Source of the DNA: Capsulimonadaceae bacterium
Lineage (GTDB): Bacteria > Armatimonadota > Armatimonadia > Armatimonadales > Capsulimonadaceae
DNA: 64,000 nucleotides
Assembly: GCA_031292625.1 (NCBI GenBank)
Contig: JARLGU010000057.1
Span: 1-64,000, forward strand
Direction of reading: 5' to 3'
Shown: positions 39,435 to 49,054 of the stretch, piece by piece
How the letters are laid out: each line of letters begins with the position of its first letter
Position numbering within the stretch: position 1 is the stretch's first letter
Translations under genes and position numbers: made by a program
Notes under the pieces: model-generated
Told to the model about the DNA's origin: nothing
Databases searched by the model: none
What the model saw: only the letters and a program-made list of their open reading frames with translations

Positions 39435-40760
39435 ATGCAAATGAAAACATTCCGAGGGAAATCCCTGGAAGAGTGCTTCCAGCAGGTGAAGACCGATATG
39501 GGCCGCGAGGCCGTCATTTTGCAGTCTCGTACCTACCAGCCAATTTTCGGGAAGTTCGGGAAGCCGCGTCATGAAGTCGTTGCGGCCCTGGACATCAAGA
39601 TCGCGGAGGGCGGGCAATCGAGTTCCTCGCCCGCTCGGTCGCCGGCCCCCTCTGCCCGGCCGGCGATTACAGCCGCCGCCGCCGCGCGCCCCGGAGAGCG
39701 ACCGGTCTACGGCTATTCGTCGGGCGACGACAAGGGCGTGCGTGCGAACGGACGCCAGGCCATTCTGGATCGCCCTGTCCGCGAACCCGAACCGTCCGCG
39801 CCTGCGGCTCCGCCTCCCGACGTCTACGATCGCCGTCTGGACAGACTCGAGCAGCAAATCAGCGCGCTCACATCCAACATGAGCAAGCTCACGGAAGCAG
39901 CGTTGGCGCGTAAGAAGAAGCCGGATTCGTCGCACAAGTCCGGCGATGCGGCCATCGAAATCGAGCCGCTCGTCCCGCATGCGCTCATCGCCAAACGCTT
40001 GGCTGATGCCGAGGTCGTTGCCCCGGTCATTCGCCAGTTGATGGAGGACCTCGCCCCCGAGCTCTCCGATCAGGCGGCCGCCACCGAGGTTCGCACGCGC
40101 ATCTCGCAGCGCCTGCGCCTCGCGTCTCCCGTCGAGCCGATCACCGGCAAAACACGCGTGGTGGCGTTCCTGGGCGCAACAGGCGTCGGCAAGACGACGA
40201 CGCTCACAAAGATTGCCGCGCGGCTTTCGCTGCTCTCGAACTACTCGGTCGGCGTCATCACCATGGACACCCACCGCATCGCCGCCGCCAAGCAGCTCGA
40301 AACTTACGGCGAGATTTTGCGCGTTCCGGTCAAGATCTGCTACAACCGGACGGAGGTGCTGGCAGCGGTGGAAGAATACGCCGCCGAGAAGAAGCACTTC
40401 GTGCTGATCGATACGGCCGGCAAATCGCCCAACGATGCGCTGCCGCTCGCGGAAGTCGGAGTGACGCTCAAGGAGATCGCGACGATCAGCCGCGTTCTTT
40501 GCGTTCCCGCCACTCTCTCATCGTCCAATATCGACCATATGGTCGGCCGGTTCCATTCGCTGCTCGCGCCCGATGCGCTCATCCTGACCAAACTGGACGA
40601 GGCGGCCGATGAAACCTATCTCGGCCACCTGCTCAACATCCAGGCCCGCTTCGGTATCCCGCTGCAGTACTTCACCAACGGCCAACGAGTCCCCGACGAC
40701 CTATCGCGCCCGGACTGCCACGTCATCGCCGACAAGATTCTCCCGCAAGCCGCGCTGTAA
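39435..40760 (+). CDS. flhF: flagellar SRP-like GTPase FlhF
   Basis: A 441-aa SRP-family GTPase that sets flagellar position and number. The N-terminal basic B domain (MKTFRGKSLEECFQQVKTDMG, then a Pro/Ala-rich linker at 60-115), N domain at about 130-235, and G domain from 240: P-loop GATGVGKTTT with K253, GVITMDTHRIAAAKQLETYG, LIDTAGKSPND (G3), and LTKLDEAAD (G4). AAGGA lies 8 nt before the ATG. It is 11 nt after flhA and clearly in the same operon. The usual partner flhG (MinD-like) is not next; a membrane glycosyltransferase follows instead. Confidence 0.95.
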   Translation: MQMKTFRGKSLEECFQQVKTDMGREAVILQSRTYQPIFGKFGKPRHEVVAALDIKIAEGGQSSSSPARSPAPSARPAITAAAAARPGERPVYGYSSGDDKGVRANGRQAILDRPVREPEPSAPAAPPPDVYDRRLDRLEQQISALTSNMSKLTEAALARKKKPDSSHKSGDAAIEIEPLVPHALIAKRLADAEVVAPVIRQLMEDLAPELSDQAAATEVRTRISQRLRLASPVEPITGKTRVVAFLGATGVGKTTTLTKIAARLSLLSNYSVGVITMDTHRIAAAKQLETYGEILRVPVKICYNRTEVLAAVEEYAAEKKHFVLIDTAGKSPNDALPLAEVGVTLKEIATISRVLCVPATLSSSNIDHMVGRFHSLLAPDALILTKLDEAADETYLGHLLNIQARFGIPLQYFTNGQRVPDDLSRPDCHVIADKILPQAAL

Positions 40761-40841
40761 ATCGGCGCGGCCTTCCATGGCGAGGACAAGAATCTTCATA
40801 AAATCGCGTGTAGACGACCACGACACGGGGTAACTCTAAGC

Positions 40842-42569
40842 ATGACAATCCCCGCGACCGGGAATCATGCTTCGCCGGCAAAACACGTCATGGCCGGCCA
40901 TGCGAATGACTACGTCAAGCGGCACGCTTTTGCCGTTTGCGCTATTTTAATCTGGACACTCTCCGCAGGTGCGTTTCTCGCGTTTCATGACAGCATGACC
41001 ACCGACGAGGACATCCATATCGCCTCCGCTTACCTCGCGTTGACCCGGCACGATTTCCGATTCGACTCGGAGCATCCATTCCTGTTTAAGGTCATCACCG
41101 CGCTGCCCTTGTTGGCGCTGCATCCGAACTTGCCTTCAGACGACCAGAAAGACTGGAAGGCGGCCGCGCCGAGCTATTACGACTCCTGGCGGGAAGCGCG
41201 CGAGTGGTCGGAGAATTGGTTTTATGCAAGCGGAAACAACGCCGGGCTAATGATCCTGCTGGCCAGGATTCCCGCCGTGCTCATGCTGACGCTCACTGTC
41301 TGGCTCACCTATTGGATCAGCCGTAAATGGTTCGGTCCGGATGTCGCGATCTGGGCCATGGGGATTGCCGCGTTCAACCCGATGCTGATCGGTCACGGCC
41401 ATCTCGCCAACACGGACATTCCTCTCGTGACAACATTCCTGATCGGGGTCTATGCAGTGTGGCGCTACGGGGAACGTCCAGACATCACGAGCGCGCTCTG
41501 GTTTGGGCTTGCCTGCCTTGCCGCCATGCTCAGTAAGTTTTCGGGCATTCTTTTAGTGCCCATTTTTATTATCTACGCGATGTTCCTCTCGATGCGGAGG
41601 CGCGTCGAGAGCCGAAAAGCCTTGGGGCACGTTGGGGCTGCCGCTCTGCTTGTCTATTGCGGCATCTGGCTTGCCTACTTATTCAAATCGCAATACGTTC
41701 CGGGCGCTCCGTGCTTGCGCAGCGCGCTGAACCACTTGCAACCGCTCTTGCAGCGGCACGGCCACAACCTGGACCAGTTGGCAGTCTTCTTGGCGCACAT
41801 ACTTCCCATGCAGTACCTGAAAGCAGCCTTCATCCACGTCGACAATGCGGCAGTCGGTCGCGGAACATATCTCTTCGGCCACGAGTACCGGGGCGGCGTA
41901 TGGTTCTATTTTCCAATCCTTTACCTGTTAAAGACTCCATTAGTCGCTCTCGCATTGCTAGCGGGGGGCGCGTGGCTGACTTTCAAAAACAAAACAGGCC
42001 ACTCCGCGCACGCGGTCCTCGGCCTTTCGATCTTGGTGTATCTGGGAATTGCGATGCTCAACAAGCTGGATATCGGCATACGCCACATCCTGCCGCTGTT
42101 TCCGTTGCTTTCGATCTACATGGCGATCGGCGCGGTCGCTCTCGTCGACCGGTCGAGGAGGCTTTGGGTTGAACCGGGTCTCGCACTCATGCTCGCGCTA
42201 CCCGTCGCCGCGTGGTTTCCCAGCTTCATTAACTACAGCAACGTCCTGGTCTCTCCGCCTTCCGCCGCCTGGCGCTATTATAATGACAGCAACCTCGATT
42301 GGGGACAAGATATAAAGGCGATCGCCGCGATCGTTCGGGCGCGCTTTCCAAGCGAGCCGGTCTACTTCAACCCGAGATGGAGCCCGTACGCGCTCTCCTA
42401 CTACAGAGTTACGAGCCAACCCTTCGATCCGGCGACCCCGCCGCACGACGGCATCGCCGTCTTGAGCGCCACCCAGCTCTGCGATCCGGCCTACGCGATC
42501 TTCCGAAACGCTCATCCTGCCGCGAGCATATCCAACTCTACGTTCATCTACATGCTAGGCAGGCGCTGA
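40842..42569 (+). CDS. GT39/PMT-like polytopic membrane glycosyltransferase
   Basis: A 575-aa protein with 10-12 predicted transmembrane helices. The first periplasmic loop has the acidic pair typical of GT-C enzymes, TTDEDIHIASAYLAL (about residues 52-66), which in PMT/ArnT relatives carries the catalytic acid. HLANTDIPLVTTFLIG near 187 and the GxxxG-rich helices also fit the dolichyl- or polyprenyl-phosphate-sugar:protein transferase group (GT39/GT83). The soluble C-terminal end (SNLDWGQDIKAIAAIVRARF, SPYALSYYRV) is common in this family. It begins 81 nt after flhF on the same strand. Flagellin or surface protein glycosylation is a reasonable guess from position only. Acceptor and donor are unknown. 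Confidence 0.75.
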   Translation: MTIPATGNHASPAKHVMAGHANDYVKRHAFAVCAILIWTLSAGAFLAFHDSMTTDEDIHIASAYLALTRHDFRFDSEHPFLFKVITALPLLALHPNLPSDDQKDWKAAAPSYYDSWREAREWSENWFYASGNNAGLMILLARIPAVLMLTLTVWLTYWISRKWFGPDVAIWAMGIAAFNPMLIGHGHLANTDIPLVTTFLIGVYAVWRYGERPDITSALWFGLACLAAMLSKFSGILLVPIFIIYAMFLSMRRRVESRKALGHVGAAALLVYCGIWLAYLFKSQYVPGAPCLRSALNHLQPLLQRHGHNLDQLAVFLAHILPMQYLKAAFIHVDNAAVGRGTYLFGHEYRGGVWFYFPILYLLKTPLVALALLAGGAWLTFKNKTGHSAHAVLGLSILVYLGIAMLNKLDIGIRHILPLFPLLSIYMAIGAVALVDRSRRLWVEPGLALMLALPVAAWFPSFINYSNVLVSPPSAAWRYYNDSNLDWGQDIKAIAAIVRARFPSEPVYFNPRWSPYALSYYRVTSQPFDPATPPHDGIAVLSATQLCDPAYAIFRNAHPAASISNSTFIYMLGRR

Positions 42570-42869
42570 AGCCGGTGTAGATCTAACGGCGAAGAAAGAT
42601 GGAGACCGCTCGCCGCGGAGGCAGCCTCAAGCCGGCTAGGCTCCAGCGCTTCGCTGGACGATCTAAAGGAACGGCGAAATGGTTGACGCTCGACACAAAG
42701 CGTAGCTGAGCGAGCGATGGGATGGAAGCGCCCCCTTCGCTTGTCGTCGCGGCGAACCGCCGGTCGCGAACCGGCGAAAGCGCTGCGCCGGCCCCTTGTC
42801 AAAAACGGCCACGCCGGCCGCGGAGGCGTCTTGCATAGCATAGGAGTTTCGCTTTGTAAGAGAAGATGA
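42570..42869. other. intergenic, no gene recognised
   Basis: About 300 bases after the glycosyltransferase and before repeat A2. Open frames are Arg/Ala/Gly-rich and lack ribosome binding sites. Several self-complementary stretches occur (AGCGCTTCGCTGG, GCCGGTCGCGAACCGGC), suggesting decayed repeat DNA. No terminator with a T-run was seen. Confidence 0.4.
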
Positions 42870-43039
42870 GGATTAAGATGCCCTCCATGGCCGGGCTGGC
42901 CGTTCTTCTTTAGCCGCTTAACACTCAGCCTGTTGGCAAGCCGCACGCGAAGCGCTTGAAAAATGGCCCAGCGGCCAGAGAAGCGGTCCTAAGTCCTGAC
43001 CAATTAGCATAACCACTCGCTTAACGCACAGCACGCGAA
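42870..43039 (+). repeat. dispersed repeat family A, copy 2
   Basis: Same order of landmarks as the copy at 7425: GGATTAAGATGCCCTCC, GCCTGTTGGCAAGCC, GCGAAGCGCTTGAAAAATGG, GGCCAGAGAAGCGG, GCATAACCACTCGCTTAACG. It is followed after 30 nt by a family B element in the same intergenic space. Confidence 0.8.
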
Positions 43040-43048
43040 TTTCCTAAT

Positions 43049-43099
43049 AGCATTTCGATTTTTACACACGCTCTAAGAGCGCGTGCAACAAATCGAAAG
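43049..43099. repeat. head-to-head junction of two family B left ends
   Basis: CATTTCGATTTTTACACACG, then CTCTAAGAGCGCGTGCAACA and AATCGAAAG, forms an imperfect inverted repeat of about 25 bp per arm. The left arm is an inverted family B end that has no body attached. Confidence 0.6.
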
Positions 43100-43338
43100 G
43101 TCTCGTAAGACGGCTTCCACGGCCGCCGGGGCCGTTCTTGAAAAAAGGCCGTCACAGCGCTTTCACTGCTTCACCATGTGCGCTGGGATCGGACGCTGGC
43201 GACAAAAGGCCGTACGCGTGTTGACGAGGCAACGTAAATCACCGCCGTGAACGAGGCGCGAGTGAAAGAATGCCCCGGCGGCACGAGCCGTCCTGAATCT
43301 TTCTCGCAATACGCCAGTTCATTACACGCACTCTTAAG
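43071..43338 (+). repeat. MITE-like family B element with one 93-bp unit
   Basis: Left end CTCTAAGAGCGCGTGCAACA and AAATCGAAAGG; single unit starting at 43192 (GACGCTGGCGACAAAAGGCC); right end TTACACGCACTCTTAAG. The ends are inverted copies: CTAAGAGCGCGTGCAA against CTTAAGAGTGCGTGTAA. The right end supplies the stop codon of the YcxB-like gene (43334-43336). Confidence 0.82.
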
Positions 43339-44485
43339 TAGCATCGCTGCCGAATGCAAATATCGGCTCCGCTTCCTTGGCCGCCGCCCGTATCCGCCGG
43401 ACGAACTCACGCGCGGCGGCCGGGGAGCCGAAAGCGCTCACGGGGTGTATCAGGTACTGCCCCAGCCCAACCTCCATGAGCACCTGCCCGAACGCAATCG
43501 AAGAACCGGCGACGACCTTCGGCGACATGACGCCATAAATCCCACGCGCTTCTATCCTGATGGCCCGGTAATCGGTCACGAACCGATGCGTCCACGCGTC
43601 GGGTTCTCCTCGCTTCTGGGTGAGGAGCGTCAGGCGCATCGTTGACAAGATGCATAGGATCCCCCCAAAAGCTCCAACCCCGATGGCCGGAACGGCAATC
43701 GCCGTCAACGGCACGCCGAACGCCACGTAGACAACGCTAATGGCCGCGGCGATTACGAGAGCGCGCACAGCCGCTCCAAGAGCGGAGATTCGCACTGCCA
43801 GCAAGATGAGATCTTTACGGCTCACCGATTGTTGAAGCGCCAGGCATTGCGACGAGTCGATTTCGGGACCACAAGCCGGCAGTTCGTCAACCTCCGCATG
43901 CGCAAGAGGCGCTGGAGGCCAGCTCGCCTCATTCACCGAGTATGCCGCAACGACCGACGCCTCGCTCAGGCGTCGCTCCGCAATGCGGTAAACAGCTTCG
44001 GCTTCGGCTTGCGACGCAAAGGCCGATGGCGGAATCATGAGCGGCAATCGCCCCGGCGAGGCAAAGAAAATATCCCCGAATTCGACGTCAATACGGGAAA
44101 TGGCGAGCCACGACATGACCGTTACGCCATACTCAGCGTAGCTCTCAATATGCGTGGAAGCAATCACGACGCGGCGAGGTCCGGCAAGACCTGGACGGCG
44201 CCTCACCTTGTTGCGCAGGAGGATCTTTGAGAGGCCAAGAGCGCTCGCCAAAAACCAAGCGGCCCCGAGGCCCGCAAGAACGCAGATTGGCTTCAAATCT
44301 GCGCTCTGCCAACCGAAGAAGAGAAGTTCCGTAAGAAGGAACGAAGCGACCGTCACCCTCGCCAAACGCCGCCGCCTGGCTTTTCGCGAATCTTGCAGGG
44401 AACCGCGCGCGGCGTGATACAGCATCCGCACGTAATCGTCCGGCGAGAACTCGTACTCCAGCTCGATCGTGTCCGGCTCGCTCAT
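43334..44485 (-). CDS. membrane protein with duplicated YcxB-like domains
   Basis: A 383-aa protein made of two similar halves. Each half has a pair of hydrophobic segments (about 43-90: VASFLLTELLFF and ICVLAGLGAAWFLAS; about 225-270: VRALVIAAAISVVYVAF and AVPAIGVGAFGGILC) followed by a YcxB-like soluble domain (first: YGVTVMSWLAISRIDVEF, PLMIPPSAFASQAEAEAVY; second: IYGVMSPKVVAGSSIAFGQ, LIHPVSAFGSPAAAREFV). YcxB-like proteins are uncharacterised membrane proteins, usually with one such domain, so this is an internal duplication. GAGG is 6 nt before the ATG. The stop codon lies inside the end of a family B repeat, so the original C-terminus may have been longer or different. Function unknown. 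Confidence 0.75.
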   Translation of the reverse strand: MSEPDTIELEYEFSPDDYVRMLYHAARGSLQDSRKARRRRLARVTVASFLLTELLFFGWQSADLKPICVLAGLGAAWFLASALGLSKILLRNKVRRRPGLAGPRRVVIASTHIESYAEYGVTVMSWLAISRIDVEFGDIFFASPGRLPLMIPPSAFASQAEAEAVYRIAERRLSEASVVAAYSVNEASWPPAPLAHAEVDELPACGPEIDSSQCLALQQSVSRKDLILLAVRISALGAAVRALVIAAAISVVYVAFGVPLTAIAVPAIGVGAFGGILCILSTMRLTLLTQKRGEPDAWTHRFVTDYRAIRIEARGIYGVMSPKVVAGSSIAFGQVLMEVGLGQYLIHPVSAFGSPAAAREFVRRIRAAAKEAEPIFAFGSDAT

Positions 44486-44790
44486 TTACAGCCTCGATGC
44501 GCGGTCTTCGGCGGTTTATCTTTAAACCGCCAGCGGAGAAAGGCCCCCATCCATGGGGTAGAGAGGTTCCATCATCCTCGCCAACATCGATTATCCACAT
44601 TTGCGCGCAAACGCGTGCAATGTTACGGAGTTTCGCAGGCGTCGTGAGATGCGCACGCCTATGAAGGGTCATAACGTCCACGCTGGCGATTCGTGCATCT
44701 GTTTGCGTGCTTCGTGCATGGCGCTCCAAAGTCATGCGCGCTAGAATGAGGATCAACTCAGGCGATCAAGCCTGCAAGGAGGCTAGCGGC
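44486..44790. other. divergent intergenic region
   Basis: About 300 bases between the YcxB-like gene and the oxidoreductase gene, read outwards on both sides. TAGAAT at 44741 could be a -10 for the oxidoreductase gene, but no good -35 is at the right distance. No repeat or terminator was seen. Confidence 0.35.
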
Positions 44791-45828
44791 ATGACAGGAA
44801 GAGTACGCATCGGTTTCGTGGGTGTCGGAAATATGGGCCAGGGCGCACACTTGCGCAACTATGTCACGGTTCCGGAATGCGAGGTCGTCGCCATCGCGGA
44901 GCTCCGGCCGGGTTTGCGCGAGGCAGTCGCGCACAAGTACGGCATCGCGCGAACCTATCCGAACGCGGACGAAATGATCGCCGCCGAAAAGCTCGATGGC
45001 ATCGTCGCGATCCAGCCGTTCGATCTTCACGGCGTCTTCCTGCCGCGTCTCTACAAGGCCGGTATTCCGGTGCTGACCGAGAAGCCTCTGGCGTCATCGA
45101 TCCCGGATGCGGAGCGCATACTGTCCGCGCTCGCGGATAGCGGGACGTGGCATATGGTGGGCTATCACAAGCGCAGCGACCCCGCGACCATGTATGCTAA
45201 GGCGGAAGTGGAGCATTTGAAGGCGACGCGCGAGCTTGGCGCTCTGAAGTATGTGCGGATCACGATGCCGGCGGGCGATTGGGTCGCAAACGGCTTCCGG
45301 GAGATCGTGCGCAGCGACGAGAAATGGGAGCGGCCATCATCGGACGCAGCCCCCATCTCCGGCAAGCCATACATTGAATTCGTCAACTACTACATCCATC
45401 AGGTCAACATGCTCCGCCATCTGCTTGGCGAACCGTACAAGGTCACTTTTGCCGATCCATCGGGAGTGATCTTGGCCGCGACTAGCCAGAGCGGCGTTGC
45501 CGGGATCATCGAAATGTCGCCGTATAGAACAACGGTCGATTGGCACGAGAGCGCGCTTGTCGCGTTCGAGCGAGGCTGGGTAAAGATCGAACTCCCGGCG
45601 CCGTTGACGGTCAACCGTCCCGGCCGCGTCGAGGTCTACCGCGATCCAGGCAGCGGAGAGACGCCGATGCTGCAGACTCCGTCGCTCCCATGGAACCACG
45701 CAATGTACCAGCAGGCGGTCAACTTCATCCGCGCCGTTAAGGGCGAGATTGCGCCCCTATGCACGGCTCAAGAAGCCCTGCTCGACCTAAAGAACGCCCG
45801 CGAGTACCGCGACCTGATGGAGAAATAG
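44791..45828 (+). CDS. Gfo/Idh/MocA-family NAD(P)-dependent oxidoreductase
   Basis: A 345-aa dehydrogenase. The N-terminal Rossmann fold shows GFVGVGNMGQGAHLRNY (about residues 6-22) and the family motif VLTEKPLASSIPDAE (near 93-107, with the EKP lysine). The C-terminal half is the Gfo/Idh/MocA alpha/beta domain (YIEFVNYYIHQVNMLRHLLG carries the conserved His). Members oxidise or reduce sugars, inositols or their derivatives. AAGGAGG 8 nt before the ATG at 44791 decides the start; an upstream in-frame ATG adds 28 non-family residues. It is convergent with the esterase gene and is at the edge of the polysaccharide block. Substrate not predicted. Confidence 0.88.
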   Translation: MTGRVRIGFVGVGNMGQGAHLRNYVTVPECEVVAIAELRPGLREAVAHKYGIARTYPNADEMIAAEKLDGIVAIQPFDLHGVFLPRLYKAGIPVLTEKPLASSIPDAERILSALADSGTWHMVGYHKRSDPATMYAKAEVEHLKATRELGALKYVRITMPAGDWVANGFREIVRSDEKWERPSSDAAPISGKPYIEFVNYYIHQVNMLRHLLGEPYKVTFADPSGVILAATSQSGVAGIIEMSPYRTTVDWHESALVAFERGWVKIELPAPLTVNRPGRVEVYRDPGSGETPMLQTPSLPWNHAMYQQAVNFIRAVKGEIAPLCTAQEALLDLKNAREYRDLMEK

Positions 45829-45838
45829 CCGGGACAGC

Positions 45839-46591
45839 TCAAGGCTGCGTCAGATAGGATTTAAGGGCGGGAACGACGCGCTCCGTTTCCTCGACGACAA
45901 GTCCGGCGAGCAAACGCGCTCCCTGTTTGTTAAAATGCGTCCGATCCTGCGCCGGAAAGGCAAATAGCGTGTCCAGGCCATCCTTACCGAGTTTCTCGAA
46001 CGCAACGCCGCTCGTCGCATACAAGTCCACGAGGGGGACGTTCTTCTCCTCCGCGACGCGGCGCATGGCTGCGGCATACGGCAGCAGTTCTGTCGTAAGA
46101 TGCGTTCCTTCCTTGTCCCACAGTCCACGATGCATGGGCGTCACCAAGATCGGCGCTGCCCCGATAGCGCGCGCGCTGTCAACATATTCGCGCAGGTACG
46201 CACTGTAGTCGCCATCCGCGTCCGTCGCTTCAGGCTGGCTCTTCGCATGCGAGTCGTTGTGGCCAAACTGAATGAAAACGAAGTTAGGCTTGCTTGCCAA
46301 CAGCTTATCCCAGCGCCCCTCGCTCATGAATGTCTTCGTGCTTCGTCCGCCAGCCGCGAAATTTTCGATGGCGACGCGCTTTGTGTCTACAAACAATGGA
46401 AGAAGCTGCCCCCACCCGCGATGAGGATCGGTCAGCGGGTAGTCACAGACCGTAGAGTCGCCGGCGATGGCAACGCGGACTGGCGCGGCATCGGCTGATA
46501 CGCCTGCAAGCCCATTTGCCGTCGCGAGGACCGCGCAAAACAACGCAGCGGCGAGCGGCAGGAAGATCGAATAGGGAATCCATTGGTTCAT
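45839..46591 (-). CDS. secreted SGNH esterase, CE12 / rhamnogalacturonan acetylesterase-like
   Basis: A 250-aa secreted hydrolase with an N-terminal signal or anchor (IFLPLAAALFCAVLATANGLAG, residues 10-31). Block I is VRVAIAGDSTVCDY with nucleophile S46; block III is FIQFGHNDSH; block V is DRTHFNKQG with the catalytic Asp/His. The CDYPL segment and GHND are typical of rhamnogalacturonan acetylesterases (CE12), which remove acetyl groups from pectin backbones, though xylan and other acetyl groups are also attacked in the family. The start at 46591 is preceded by AAGGACC. It lies 16 nt downstream of the PL22-like gene on the same strand, so the two are probably co-transcribed. Confidence 0.85.
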   Translation of the reverse strand: MNQWIPYSIFLPLAAALFCAVLATANGLAGVSADAAPVRVAIAGDSTVCDYPLTDPHRGWGQLLPLFVDTKRVAIENFAAGGRSTKTFMSEGRWDKLLASKPNFVFIQFGHNDSHAKSQPEATDADGDYSAYLREYVDSARAIGAAPILVTPMHRGLWDKEGTHLTTELLPYAAAMRRVAEEKNVPLVDLYATSGVAFEKLGKDGLDTLFAFPAQDRTHFNKQGARLLAGLVVEETERVVPALKSYLTQP

Positions 46592-46607
46592 TCGCGGTAG
46601 GTCCTTC

Positions 46608-47750
46608 TTATGCCGACGTGCGCTCAAGCAGCGGCGCAACCGGCGTCAGCGCCACATCGAGAGCGCCGAAGACTGTGGTCGTGTAGACGATGTACCGATC
46701 GCCGCCGACGAAGTTCGGATGCGGATCGGGGTGGTAAACGCTCGGTTCCTCAAGGGTGGCGGACGCGGGAAGATGCGCGATCGTCAGGCTTCGCCCGGTA
46801 TCGCGATTGAAGAACCCGACGTTCGCTGGGCCCCCGCGAAAGAAGGCGCGGGACGCCATTGAGTCGTGCACGAACAGCCGTCCGTCGCGCGCGTCGTGAG
46901 CGTGCCAAGTGCCCCCGGGGTCGACGAGAGATTGACGTCCGCTTTTGCAATCGATCTGCATCACGCCCTTATTCCAGTCGACGTAGTTAATCCGGCCGTC
47001 CGCGCTCCACCATTCGTGCGTCGCCGCCTTCTCGTTTGGCAGCCAAGACCGCATCGAGCCATCGCGTCGCAACGTCCACATGCGCAACAGCTTGCCGTCG
47101 TCGTTCGTGTCGATCCCGTGCGGCTCGCCGGTGGCCTTGTCGGTCCAGTAATCCTGGGCGATGAGCAGTTCATCCGGATCGTGCGGATGGAACTGAGCGT
47201 GATTGTAGCAGCGGTCGAACTCCGCCCAGAGGTTGAACGCGCCGTCCGCAACGGAAATTGAGCCGGCGAACCAGTGGTTGCCAATTTCGGCGTCGAAGCT
47301 AAGTTCCTTGCGGTCGACGGAAAACGTCAGGTGCGTTGCCATCCGGTGAGTAACGCCGCGTGATGCCCACTCGGCCGGAAATACCGCAACGCGCTCCGGC
47401 TTCGCGGCAGGCTTGGGAGCGCGCTTCCAGACGGCATAGCGGTTGCACCAATAAACCTCTCCATTTCGCGTATCGACCAAAGGCGACGCGTCCAGGCATT
47501 GCGTCTCCGGGTAGTGGTTTACGGCGCCGAGCTCAGTGTCCCAGACGCCAAGCGTCCTGTTGTACGAGTCCCCTGCGGGCGGAAAGCTGCAATAGAACCA
47601 GAGATAGCGGCAATCGTCGGTCAGGGATCGGTTGGCGAAATAGAAGCTTTGCTGGTACGGCGCGACGGCATTGTTCAGGACGTAGCTCGCAACTCCGGAT
47701 TCCGGGTCGGTCCACGTTCGTAGGAGTTTGGTGTTGGTAAGGTCGATCAC
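46608..47750 (-). CDS. PL22-like seven-bladed propeller protein (oligogalacturonate lyase family)
   Basis: A 380-aa protein without a signal peptide. It has propeller-like repeats and the conserved histidine motifs of the oligogalacturonate lyase group: THLTFSVD near 140, CYNHAQFHPHDPDELLIAQD near 180-200, THEWWSADGRINYVDW near 243, HAHDARDGRLFVHD and HPDPHPNF near the C-terminus. Classical PL22 enzymes degrade unsaturated digalacturonate in the cytosol. The His clusters fit, but overall divergence leaves another uronide or galactan substrate possible. The start is GTG with AAGGA about 9 nt upstream. It lies just past the terminator of the ABC transporter operon and before the CE12-like gene. 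A paralogue is at 56355. Confidence 0.7.
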   Translation of the reverse strand: MIDLTNTKLLRTWTDPESGVASYVLNNAVAPYQQSFYFANRSLTDDCRYLWFYCSFPPAGDSYNRTLGVWDTELGAVNHYPETQCLDASPLVDTRNGEVYWCNRYAVWKRAPKPAAKPERVAVFPAEWASRGVTHRMATHLTFSVDRKELSFDAEIGNHWFAGSISVADGAFNLWAEFDRCYNHAQFHPHDPDELLIAQDYWTDKATGEPHGIDTNDDGKLLRMWTLRRDGSMRSWLPNEKAATHEWWSADGRINYVDWNKGVMQIDCKSGRQSLVDPGGTWHAHDARDGRLFVHDSMASRAFFRGGPANVGFFNRDTGRSLTIAHLPASATLEEPSVYHPDPHPNFVGGDRYIVYTTTVFGALDVALTPVAPLLERTSA

Positions 47751-47856
47751 GGTGATAAATCCTTGGCGTCAAAGACCCGAAAGGTCGATCAGCCCCTATA
47801 GATTAGACCGGCAGCGATCAGATACCTTGGCGAATAGCGAACTTCCGCCGGTTGCG

Positions 47857-47899
47857 ACGAAAAAGGCAAAGGGCTCCGCCTTGCAACGGAGCCCTTTGC
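47857..47899 (-). terminator. intrinsic terminator of the sugar ABC transporter operon
   Basis: On the minus strand GCAAAGGGCTCCG and CGGAGCCCTTTGC form a perfect 13-bp stem with an 8-nt loop, followed by CTTTTTCG. It lies 27 nt past the stop of the ATPase gene. Confidence 0.93.
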
Positions 47900-47925
47900 G
47901 AAAATCCAATTTCTACTCCATCGAC

Positions 47926-49035
<1,110 letters not shown>

Positions 49036-49054
49036 GATTCGGTGAGCCTGGCGA

